Below, in pieces: positions 37,831 through 49,629 of a stretch of DNA of 64,000 bases (positions within the stretch are counted from its first letter, which is position 1; every line of letters begins with the position of its first letter). This DNA comes from Hydractinia symbiolongicarpus (taxonomy: Eukaryota; Cnidaria; Hydrozoa; Anthoathecata; Hydractiniidae), in NCBI RefSeq assembly GCF_029227915.1, contig NC_079886.1:9879501-9943500 (forward strand), written 5' to 3'. The position numbers and the translations under genes are program-made. The notes under the pieces were generated by a model. It worked only from the letters and a program-made list of their open reading frames with translations, did no database searches and had not been told where the DNA came from.

Positions 37831-37986
37831 GCGTGGCCTTGTGGTTATGGCATTGGTTTCGTAATCACAGGATCTGTAGTTCGTTCCATAGTGCGGGCAT
37901 GTTCAGCAAGTGCCTTTACCACAGCTACAACCCATGGACCACTTAATAAAAGTGTTTTCAATACTGAAGTGCTGTGTAAATATTCG

Positions 37987-38069
<83 letters not shown>

Positions 38070-38080
38070 GTAATAATAAA
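37831..38080 (+). mobile_element. tRNA-derived SINE with (AAT)n tail
   Basis: The first 60 bp look tRNA-like: GCGTGGCCTTGTGGTTATGG (A-box region), an anticodon-like arm around TTTCGTAATCACAGGAT, and TAGTTCGTTCC (B-box region). A unique body follows (AGCAAGTGCCTTTACCACAG, then GTGTTTTCAATACTGAAGTG, then TGTAAATATTCGGA), and the copy ends in about 90 bp of AAT repeat. A second, degraded copy lies at 46026. Such elements are transcribed by RNA polymerase III and moved by LINE machinery. Confidence 0.8.
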
Positions 38081-41000
38081 AAGGGTTAATTTAAACGCCT
38101 AGAGGAATAACATTTTTTACCCACTATCCCACTGTTTTGGTAAATCTCAACGTGAGCAACATCTAACAGACGATCATACCTTCTTTCGCCATTACAAGTT
38201 TGAAAAAGTATCTTTCAAATGCGCGCGCAGGCTATGTTTTGTGAAGAATACACATTCAGGAACAGGAATTTAATTTACTTATCCGCTCAATCACCCTTAA
38301 TGGGATAACCTTCAGGTTACGAATAACGTATATCTGCGATTTTTAAATGTGCATACTTGGAGTAAGTCCTAACGTACAAATTGTTAGTTTTTGCGTGGTT
38401 ATAATACTAATGTTAGCGTTTACTCACCCGAAATTTATTAGTCAGAATTTTTATCATTACATTGTTATTGTTAAGAAAAATGGAAAATTTTGGAAATTTT
38501 GCAATTTAACCAGATTGTCATACTGTAATAAAAGTTTACAATCTTTGTAGAAATCCTTCGTTAGAAATATGCTGTTTGTTGCCGTTACCAGTGTCCTGTG
38601 TCAAGCTCAGTCCGTACTACGCTTTGCTACGAAAGTTGATAGACCATGAGAACGCAGATAAATGTTTTATGGTACGCTACGACCGCGTAGCCAAAGAAAC
38701 ATCGAGAAAGCGACTTGGATTTGGAATTAAAAATTTCTATTTATATAGTTATATTCCAGGTGTTTTTTAATAAATAATTTTTAACGCGATGGGAGAATTT
38801 ATAAAATTTTCGAGTTTAAGAATGGCTGATAAACTATCTCTCGCAAAAGTTCATTCGAAGTGTAAAAGAAAATACTATATTTTGCACATAATGGAAATGA
38901 AAATAAAATGATGTATATGACTGTATGAAGGTCTTTTAACACGAGCGTTAATTGTCTGGTATTGGACAAAATAAAAACAGCAAAATCATCTGTCGATTAG
39001 CTAAATAAACATACTGCACTAAAATATTGCAAGTTTTCATAAAAACTTGGATAATATAATCAGCTCAATCATGAATTCCTCTAAATTTGACAATAATTGC
39101 AGTGCCATCAGGACTAGATAATCTTTGGTTATCTCGACTATGGAAATCTACTAGATAAACAAAACATCCTTTGACTATGAATAGAACGTCATCATTGTTG
39201 TGTTGACACAAGTAAAGATTTGCAATCAAGTTTGGTTTACAATGAAAGCCGCCGTACAAAAATCCAAAATCGTTCAAAAGAAATGTATGGTGATTTCTTG
39301 CGACTCTACTTGTATTGACGAAGGAAGCTCAGGCCACGAGAAAATGATGTAGTATTCTCACTTTTCTACAATAAATCACCTTTCTCAAAGGCATATCTTA
39401 GATCATCTTAATTCCGACGACTAATGGTTTTGAAAACCAAAAACATACATTAAAAAAAAAGATATGCAAGAGCATTGAATACCCCTTGTAGGACTAAATT
39501 AAAGATCTCTTTGCTGAAATGGACCTTGACGAATTTTTAAATAATTTGAGGGACTAGAATTTAATTCAACATCACCTGCAGGTAACAGCAAGAAAAAAAC
39601 CAGGTTTGTACAGAACATATGACAAAATCAAACAATGCTGAACATGGCTGCATGGATGCTATGCTATGCTATGTTGATACAGCCAGATCGACTGCGTATT
39701 GTGATAACTTGGGCCGCAGTGCGTTAGTATTTTAGCCACCCAATCAATTCATATGATTGAATAATAAAAAAAAACTAGTCGTCAAAACGCCAGTTTAAGC
39801 CACAAGTAACTGTGTGACCTGGTGTTAAAACGCCACGTTCAGCGCTTACTAAAGCTGTAAACTGTGCCACACATCCAAGTGGAGCTCTTTAGTACAAGTA
39901 TACAGTATGTCGTAAATCAAGTGAAACGCACCCACCATTGTAGTGTTTTAGATATTTTTCAAACAATAACTTTCCTGCAACTTAGCTGAATTGAAAACAC
40001 AGTTTACAACTCGTTGTTATCCCGTCCTAACGAAGTTGGTCGACCATCCTTTTTTCATTTTTGAAATATGTTCCAGGCAAAAGTACAAAAATGAATTTTA
40101 CTCCCGGGCGCGCTAGGTACCGGTAATATTATACTTTATTGCAACTGTAGTTTAAATAAAAAGACAGGAAGCAGTGTCCATTGTTACCCCGTCCAACTAA
40201 AACAACCATTCTGCGGAATTTTGCAGAATAATTTTTACGACTGTAATAAAAGGTGTAGCTACCTTACTGCATTAAGTGTAAGAATTACTGATTAAGAATT
40301 TTGGTGTAGTCAAAATGCATTTAGCTTCTTTCACGTTTTAGCCAAGATGTAATAAACAGCTTGATAGCTAGCTACAATCATGTTCATAATAGTTTTGGAA
40401 AAACCACTTTCCCCCTCCCCCCACTCTTCAGTGTTGGTTGGAGGTCTTTTCCAGAGTCACTGGCAGTATTTTGGGGCACAAATCAACACAAAATCAACAC
40501 TGACTAGAAGCGGTAGATGATTTGCACATCATTCGCCCTTCTATTTCTAGTACATCAACTCTGAGACTATTAACTGTGATACTAACCTAACAGATTGCTT
40601 TAGCTAGGATATCAGGAAGTAGTATTAGATTTTAGGCTTTGAATTTACAAAAATGCATCAATAAGATAAGATAAGATTCATTTTTTTATTTAGTTTACAT
40701 ATTAAAAATACAAAGCACCTTGCAAAAGAATCTCATTTTCTCAAGTGTTATTTTTCAATGTATTTTTTCTTGTCCCAACTCTCAAAATAGTTAATTATGT
40801 GTACCATGATTTCTCCTAATATTTTTGTACATCCTGGTCACAGTTAGTTCTATTACACTACAACCCACGATTGAGAATTTGTCTGTTATTGGCTTTTTGT
40901 TCTTACTGGGCAAACAAACTCTAAAAAAAAACCCTCAAAAGCCGTTTTTCCAATAATTTATGAACATGATTGTAGATAGCCATAAACTGAAACGTAAAAA

Positions 41001-41518
41001 TGAATAATTTTGGCCAGGATAAAAACCTCTTATTCCAAACTGATTAAAAAGATTCAAAATGGCCACCATTACATTAGATCGTCCACCAAGCACGCCGTCA
41101 TCGCTAAAACTTGTACTCAAAAAATTATTACAAAAGATAACCATGACAACTTCGTAACAAACTAGCTAACTAAATAAATTCTGTTTAAGAGCAGATACAA
41201 GAACATACAAGAAGCATCAAATACAAGGTTTATTACCAACAGACATGTTACCAACTAATGCACAAAAATGTAAGCAAACTGGTGTAGCTTCAAATTTTTC
41301 TGCATGAGTATATTTTGGTGACAGTTCTAATAAAGGTAGTTAAACATATTTTGTTGTGTCTGTTTTTAATGATTTTTTTTGGAAGACCTAATTATGTCAA
41401 TGAAAAGGCATATTAGGGAATATATTTTATATATATATACTCTCTCAGATTTGTAAAAATATTTCGTAAAATAATTTACAGAAAATATGAATTGTACGCT
41501 TAATATATTTGTACTAGT

Positions 41519-41630
41519 CTTTGGCCCATGGATAAATCCACGGGATCGTGCGTCCTTTATTTACCGCATTTCGTGTGTCTCACTGTTTGCGGTACCATTT
41601 TGCGCAGAGACAGACAGAATACGGCTGTTA
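41519..41630 (-). repeat. ATAGCCG...CCACGGG repeat, inverted copy
   Basis: Read on the minus strand it contains ACAGCCGTATTCTGTCTGTC, an ACGAAATGCGG segment and CCCGTGGATTTATCCATGGG. The order is the same as in the units at 2641 and 2763, about 39 kb away. Confidence 0.55.
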
Positions 41631-42085
41631 CTATAGAGACATCATGTATTTTACATATATTGGCGAAAAAATGCATTTTTTTATTAGAAATGTTAACAAA
41701 TGTAACTAACTACTTAAATGGGAACTAATTTTCACGGGAATTAATTTTCGCAAGTAAAAAAAACACTGTATTTCGAAAGAATTAATTTTTGCTGGTTTCG
41801 CAAAAAATTATTTTTTCCATCTAATGGACACCTCAAAAGAAGTGAATCAAACACATCATCCCTATCAAAAATAACTTTTTTAAGTATAAATGGCTACACG
41901 CTTTTTATAAGCATAAAAAACATACATCAAATAGCATAACCTTAGATTGCATAAATTTTTGCTAAATTTAACTATCAAAGAAATTCTGTGGGCATTTCGC
42001 GAAATACGCGAAAACATCTTTCAACGAAAATTAGTTCCCTAAAGGCAGGAGTGAGCTCGTATAACGGAAGAGTGGATGCAGAAGC

Positions 42086-45000
42086 CTACTCGAAAACATC
42101 GTCTACAGCCGTCAACTCTGAAATCGCAGCCAGTGAGGATCTTCCATATATGTTCGGAGAAATAGAGCTATATGAAGAAGATCTTCTACGATTGTCACTA
42201 ACATCTGAAATAAGTGAACGAGTCGATGCAAAAGACGTATCACTATATGTACGGTTATGTGATTGGTGCGTGTTAACTTTTTCGGTTTGGCTACCAACTT
42301 GACGTAGACCTAATAAGTCGCCTGAAAGTTTCCTTTTCTTTGGTTTCTTATTCAGTTGGTCTACAATAACTGCATTTGAATTGGAGTATAATGTGTTTTT
42401 ATCTTGTATTTTGTCACTGGAACAACTATTACTAAACTCCGTCGGGGGCGTTGAAATAGCAGTTTTTCTCGTACCAGGGAATGGTACGTCATGAATAGAT
42501 TTTTTCTTTTTCGTTCTACGTGATGCAGTACGTGAAGTTTCTGTTTGTCTAAAAAGATTTTCATAAACGGTTGGTAAACAATAAGCCGGTAAGTAGGCGT
42601 CCGAAGATTTCCGCTTTTTTGGCAAACAACAAGATTCTTTAAAGATGGTTTCAGTTGATGCACTACTCCCAATGTACAGTGTGTTTAATTTTTCTGTTGC
42701 CTGTTTGGATAGTCGTGCAATAACACTCGCTCTTTGTTGAGTGGGTATTTTAGCAGTTAATGAAGATGATTTAACGTTAGGCGGGAAATCAACATCCAAT
42801 AGGGCGCCGGACGCACATTTATTACTAGCAAAGTTCGATAACGTTGAAATCTCATCAAAAATATTTCTTTTAGAACCTGTTTTATTGCAACAGTCGAATT
42901 CTTCAGTTATCGACGATCGTGTTTTTTCTGACGTGTCAGAAGAAATCGAGTCATTTTCCTCTTGCGTGATGGCGTGTATATTCGCAAGGGTACTCTCTTT
43001 TTGAACGGATGAGTTGAGAATGATTGAACTGACAATTCCTTGTGATAAGCCAAGAATGAGTAACGTCGAGCTTTTCGTCGATCCAGTAACTAAAGAATGA
43101 AGCAGCTATCATAAATGTGCTCTCTGAAAAACCGATAAAAAATCTGTAATAAACAAAACATCTGTAGCATAGCACACTCCGATGAGTCGTCTCGAAAATT
43201 TTGCAGATAAATTTTTTGCAGATGACAAAATTGTCCCAAAATTTGCAGATTTAATTTGTGCAGGAACTGGAAATACCGGAAATTTGGCAAAAGTTGATTC
43301 AGTTTTTTGCCTAACATATCATTGAGAAATACAATATCTCATATCCCACATGAAATAAAAAATACGAAGTAAGGAGAAATTCTGCGACTGATGTTTTTGC
43401 AACGCTTATTTATGCAGATTTGGGCCAAACAAATCAAATGTTTTTCTTGTCTAACGAACAGAAATTAAGTAGTATCAAAAACACCACATGAAAATATTTT
43501 TACTAAGAACAAGCATGGAATACAACCGGGATGTAAAATAAAAATAACAGAATGGTTGAAGAATAAAAACACATCATTACAATGACTTCGAAGTCCAATT
43601 CCAAAGTTGCGAGTAACCTTTACTGATGCTAGAGCCAACACGAAAACGAACAATAACGCCACTGAACCTAAAAAAAATGTCTACATTCGTGATGAAGGCA
43701 AGTTTCTTTCTCCAAAATTTCCTGCTAAATTTTAATGAAAGAAAATATAAGACACTGGAAACATAACAGCAATAAGGGTCGGCGTAAACAGCGTCGTTGT
43801 GAAAGAGGGGCGTTATGAAAGAGGGCCGTTGTGCAAGAGGAACCTCAGTCACTTGTGGAAAAGCGCCACTGTCAAGACAGGCGTTTGGAAAAAGAGATGA
43901 AACAAAAAGTTAAATAAAAAAAAGGATTCTTACGTGGAGGACTTATTTACACATGTTTAACCCTAAATATACTGGGATTTTTAAAGCCGATAAATCCCAC
44001 ACATTTTCTTAAAAAAGACCAAAAATTGCCCGGTTTTCGGGTAAAATCTGAAAATAAATGGGAAATCGGGTTAATAACGTGTAAAAACTTTTCAGAATGA
44101 ATCCCCTTGTTGAAATGATGCGTTGTGGGTTTCAAGTTCTGAGGATAATTCAAACAAATATTTTTAAAATTTTCCAGATTGTAAGGTAAGCGTTTCATCC
44201 TCATATCAAAAAATCATAGAGATTGAAGGGGTTGTTTCGAGTAATGGTCAATATCTAAGACTCTGAAAGGTAGACAAATGCGAAAAGTCATTTAGAATCA
44301 TAGCTATGTAACGTACTAAAAAATAATATATCTAGGGTTTTAGAAGTTTTATGCAAATGAGAGGGAAGGGGATACAGCAGAAACACTTGCGGTACACTTT
44401 TTTAGTTTTTATCTTGAAAGACGTAATTCCTTTCGTAAAAAATAAAGTAAAAAATAAAAATAAAAAATAAAGTAAAAAATAAAATATTTACAACATGTAG
44501 ATACAAAGCACTAAATTTCTCAAGAGAAGAAATGAAAACATGTGTTTTACAAAAAAATGTATTGTCGGTCGTGTTAATGGCTTCATACATTTTTAAAAAA
44601 ATGCGACATCAACTCATAAGAGAAGAGATTTGAATTTCGTTTTAGTTAAAAGGAATAAATTGGGCGGTACCTATTAAATTACTAAATTTTTCATGCATTT
44701 TTCACGCTTGGGTTATAGTTATACAATAGTATCTATAACGAAATGCTGCTCTTTAGAACTAGACGTCCATTGCATGGACATACTTACCCAGGTATAAAAT
44801 GTGAATTACAACTTCTTGTGGAATATCGTTCCTCTTTGTGAAAAAGTTCTTGCAGTATGTTGACGAGCACGTGGCAAAACTAAAAAAAAGTGAAATGCTC
44901 TTTAAGTACTTAAAAAAAATTCGGGAATTTTGCGGATTTCGCGGTTTCCGCTAAAATTAATGAAATTTCTATTCGAAAAATTAAATTCCGCGAAAAAAAT

Positions 45001-47181
45001 CTGCTTTCGACAACCTAAAAGTACATAATTAAATATATAACAAATATAATATGCAATAAATAAACTAAAAACTAGGGAAGAGTATTTTGTTCTAAGTTTA
45101 CAAACACAACGCTATCGAATATTATGACGTTAAAAAAGGATAATATTGATCAAAAATATAAAAAAGATTGAGCACAAAAAATCCTGAGATTTCTTGCCGT
45201 GTGACGAATAGTTATGCTAAAAAGTTACGAATATCGACGTAATGAAAATTCAATTCCGTAATGGTGGAGAAATATTATATTTTCAAGTATTTGTAAGAGA
45301 AATTCATCTTGTGAAAAGAAAATCCGGGTTTTGCGAATCAACAAATTTGCGAGAATCGCAAAAATCTTCCTGCACAAACCTGTAAATTTCGTATATGTAT
45401 CCCGCTTGAGCGACCAGCAACACCACAACAAACATAGTCATGATAACTTTGTTTTCTCTATGAATCTAAACAGCAGAATTATAAGAAGCAAAAGAGACAA
45501 AGTTAAGTAATACTTTAATTCAAAATGGTAGAAACCACTCACCCCAGCAACTGCTAGTATACATACAATAATAAAAGTAGGTATGATAGCTAGTGTTATT
45601 ATGAAATTTGCATCTGACTCTAAACCTCTGAAGATTGTACGATTCAAACATATCGAAAACATCACCTGACAAGAGATGACAATAAGAAAAATCATCATCA
45701 ACAACAACAACAACAAAAACAGGAACAAAAACATTGTACTTACCACAAAGAGTATTGTCATCTTCATCAAACAAATCACCAACTCGTAAAAATGATATGC
45801 AGCTGAAAGGCGAAACAAAAAAAATGTAAACACACAAATACAAATGCGCAATCGATTAACTTCACAAAGGTACGCATACCTCGAAGCTTAATGTTAAATC
45901 GAACTCTTTTGTAGATCTTCCAACCATATTCGACAAACAATTTGAACGCAAGATAAGTAAACATTGCGTTCATTACCAATAAGCTGAAAAACTAAACAAA
46001 AGAAGTTAAACAACCTCAGGCGAAGGTTCGTAATATCAAGGACCATGATTCGGTCAATACCGCGAGCGTTTTTAGCAAGTGTCTTTACCACAGCTACGGG
46101 TCAACCCATGCCATGTGAGGGAAATTGGGTAGGCTAGCCGGTGCATACATCTAGAACACAGGACCCACATTAGTAACAGTGTTTTCAACACTGAAGTGGT
46201 TATATGCTATATAAATATTCGGAACTAATACTAATAATAACAAGGATACAAGACTAATTCAATTTGCTTTTCACATAGCATATTTTTTGAATATCTTCTT
46301 CATGTGGTAGACCTTTTTCAGATTGTGGACAATCTCTTTTGACGCAAGATATCAATATGGCGAACTTATCAATGCGAGAATTAACGTTGCACTCACGTTT
46401 AAAAATGATAAAACAGAAAGTTGTTTTGATTTACGAATCTCGATGTCTTCATATGTTTTATAATTGATATGGTATACTAAAGACAACAAAAGGGTTTGTT
46501 ATAAGACATATGTTGTCAAATGCACTTCCAATAAGTAGCAGTAAATTTGAATCTAACCTTGAATTAAACTGTACACGATGTAACCAAAATTTTGGACAAC
46601 AAACGCAATTATCTCCAAAAAATTTTCATTTTTCACCTAAAAATAGAACATGGCAGGACTTTCAGTGCACATAAAGGAGAAAATATAAGAGTTTACAAAA
46701 AATTAGAATAAATCCACGTGCTGTTATTAGAAAAGCAAAGAAAAACTGTGAAGTTACTACAGTTTGTGTACGCCTCTTATACTGGCAAAGTTTGTTTTGA
46801 AAAAGTTAGAAATATATACTTACAGCAAATAAACATAAGAAACATGAATAAACAACAGCACCTGCGAACAAACCCATGTAAACTCGTCTCCCCGGACCCA
46901 TACCCTAAATATAAATGAAAACAGAATCAATCTCTATAAAAAGATTATCTTTGTAAAGTTAGAAACTGATGGTCACGAAAACCAATGCTTACACCAGTGG
47001 TTATAGAGCTGTAGTCACCAAGATACATCATTGATGATTGGATACCTCCAACAATGACAACTAGAATATAATGAAAGTTGAGCAGAATTTAACATTTTAA
47101 GAAGATTTCAGAAGTTTATCAATTAGCCAACGGCGTACCTATAGTTAATATGCATAGTATCAATATTAAACAAATTTGCAT
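42086..47181 (-). CDS. multi-pass membrane protein, UPF0658-like, with long basic tail
   Basis: Eleven exons: 47181-47139, 47060-46993, 46904-46824, 46636-46558, 46476-46397, 45991-45880, 45802-45744, 45665-45543, 45465-45380, 43143-43133 and 43089-42086. Total 1746 nt, 581 aa, all in phase. Seven or eight hydrophobic segments fill residues 1-265, including KLFVEYGWKIYKRVRFNIK, YHFYELVICLMKMTILFV, TLAIIPTFIIVCILAVAG and IHRENKVIMTMFVV. The loop pattern YGWKIYKR...AYHFYE...HREN matches what I recall of the fungal UPF0658 Golgi membrane family; function unknown. The 317-residue C-terminal tail, in one exon, is Ser-rich with several basic clusters (KKRKSS, RRTKKKKS, KKPKKRKLSG). The 11-nt exon at 43143-43133 and the 44-nt intron after it are the weakest part of the model, but without them the frame breaks. 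A SINE sits in one intron. Confidence 0.66.
46026..46235 (+). mobile_element. degraded second copy of the tRNA-derived SINE
   Basis: Shares with the 37831 copy the segments GTTCGTAATATCAAGGA, TTTAGCAAGTGTCTTTACCA, CAGTGTTTTCAACACTGAAG and TATAAATATTCGGAA, in the same order. The tRNA A-box part is missing and the tail is a short (TAATAA)n. It lies in an intron of the UPF0658-like gene, on the opposite strand. Confidence 0.75.
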
Positions 47182-49629
47182 TGTTTATCCCTCTGTGAAG
47201 TCAAAATCCTGCAGGGTTCTCCAAGTTTTTTGGAATTATAGGGCTTTTTTATTTGTCATTTTTGGACATGAGCAAAGACTTTTCCAAGAAGATAATTTGT
47301 TACCTTGCATAATATTTAGCAGGAAAAAGAGCTTTGATGATTTGGATAATCGAGACACATTGACATCTGGTTGAGATCTACGAAAGCCCACCATTCTCTC
47401 CATGATAACAGTGCACAGTATTTCATCAGTGTTTTAGCAATATCTGACGAAAATCAACAATTTAATTTTCAAGTTATTTTAGTGAAGCAACCAACACGAA
47501 ATCTTTTTATAACCGTATTTACAAGTAATGCAACTGATTTTGAAGACCAAATTCATGTTTTTTAAATACATTTATTTTTTTTGATATTTTAACAAGAAAC
47601 ATTTTTAAGGTCAATATAGTGCACGTGTAAGAAGAAAAAAATGACAATTGAAGCTGTTAATGACATTGAACACTTAGATAAAAATATAAATAACTTCTAT
47701 ATGTGATGTTTAGTTTAGCAATACAAGATATTGTGTTGCGTAATAACTTTCATAGTGTTAAAAGACTAATGATACAGTGCTCTTATTTTTAACCTGTTTT
47801 GAATATATATATTTGAATGTTCTAGTTTTGTCTGCTATTTGATCAATTTAAAAAAGTGCTAAGAGTTCACTGTAATAATTTCTGTAATAGTTAATTCTCT
47901 GGAGGAGCTTCAGAAACTGAGCCAAGCTTAGATTTTTAAATTTTGAGTCTCAAGTTTCTTATAAGTGCGTTTCTTATAAAAAAGTGTGTATTTAAATGTT
48001 TTCCCTTCTGTAAAAATTTTATAGAAAATGAAGTTGTGTTGTTTTCTTTTGTGAATGTCAATAATAAAGCAAAGATTTTGGTAAAAAAAATAATAGGGAA
48101 AACCAAATCATCAATCCAGGAAAGCTATTATTAAAATAAAATCTACCTCCAAAAGATGGATGAACTCATTTCAGAGATATATTAAGCAATTTTTTAATTA
48201 AAAAAATTAAAACATCCACTAAAACATCATTAACATCATTAACACCTGAAAAATTGTGTGATTGCAGGTTACTTGTCAACATTAACATCCAGTATAATCT
48301 ACTTAAACTTTCGTATATAAATCACAATGCAAACTGCAACAAGAATGACACGTCTGAGTACTACAGAATTACATTTATGAATTTGTAACCATGTGGTAAA
48401 ATAAAACTCTTCCTCCATAGGTTTACGTCATATTACAAACGGTAACACAAGTCCCTAAGAAATCACCATGTAAATGCTCATTGTAAAGAATATTCTGAAA
48501 TGTGAACAAATATAAATAAATGACAGAAATAAAAACAGTGACAGAAATACCATTGTAAAGGATAACAAAGAATGTGATAAAAATACAAAAACATATAAAT
48601 CTTTGATAAACTTTATAAATGATTCTACTTTGTTTTCCCCACTACTGCTCAATAAACATCCGCTTTGTATTTTGACCTTAAAGCTGTATAACAATTAAAC
48701 ACATTACTGAAATTCCTTTCAAGTGAATAAACATTGCATTTGCTAAAGCCAAAAATAAATAAACAAACTACGTATTTACAAATAAGAACATTTTTTCTGA
48801 TGGGATGCCACAAAATAAAAATGTATAAAAGTAAAAACTTTTGCAGATTTTCTCTCCTTCCTCACATTGAACAAAAGATTTTATTTCAAATGCATTCTAA
48901 ACAATTATAATTTCACTTTGTAAGTAAAACATTCATGTTCTGTTCACACAAAGATAAACTTACAATTAAAACACAAAGGATACAATCATCTGTTTCTACA
49001 AATATTGACACATCTTGTGAATAAGCTAAAAACATTTTTGTGACACAAATATTTTTATCGCTATAGACACAAGCAAAATTATTTTATGTCCTACCATAAT
49101 TCAATAAATAATAAAAAACAAACAAAATAATTTTTAAAAATTAATAAGAAAAAAAATAAAAGAAGAAAAATTTAAGATTTAATAGGTTAACTCTCATTAA
49201 GCAAGGTGAAATAGATAGTATTTTTGATTTGTGTTAGTACTTGGACATATTAATAATCTTTACTGATGTACATATGTATATAAATTAAAAAGTATAGCAT
49301 CATTTTAAGACAAAAGAACACAACAACACAGCAACAACAAAAAACACTATTTATAGCTTTTGCAATATAATTCACAAGTTTTGTAGGTTAATTTACCGGC
49401 TTTCTTACTAAAAACAACTCTCTATTCTGCTGCAGTCATTCACAAATTTTAAAACTTAAGCCTTTAAGTAATAACTTTGGTTGCATGCAAAAATTGTTTA
49501 AAATTTAATTTTTAAAACATTAAAGAATGTATATACATATTTTTTTACCAAACACTCATGAATTAGAAACATTATCACCACCAAGTCAATTAAGAAATAT
49601 ACAAACATCTCAAAATATACCATTACTAT
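47182..49629. other. upstream region of the UPF0658-like gene
   Basis: Very AT-rich, no gene recognised. Non-coding first exons of the UPF0658-like gene could lie here; I cannot place them. Confidence 0.35.

Larger units (their letters stand above)
36995..42085. other. intergenic between MARCH-like and UPF0658-like genes
   Basis: The 3' flanks of two convergent genes meet here. The stretch contains a CAACCTCG MITE (37445), a SINE with an AAT-repeat tail (37831) and an inverted ATAGCCG repeat unit (41519). Short open frames around 38347-38770, 39065-39277 and 40935-41144 have no recognised domain and no matching splice partners. Confidence 0.4.

Noticed and set aside
37831-37895. A functional tRNA gene
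   Set aside because: The A- and B-box regions are present, but the sequence runs into a SINE body and AAT tail and the anticodon arm does not pair convincingly.
37988-38079. CRISPR-like or regulatory tandem array
   Set aside because: It is a simple AAT microsatellite forming the SINE tail.
39065-39277. Minus-strand ORF of 70 codons
   Set aside because: Contains plausible-looking residues but no domain, no acceptor/donor pair in phase with another exon, and similar-length chance ORFs are common here.
40935-41144. Segment reading GIRGFYPG on the minus strand, reminiscent of a mitochondrial carrier motif
   Set aside because: Only a few residues match, no carrier signature follows, and there is no companion exon. 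Likely chance.
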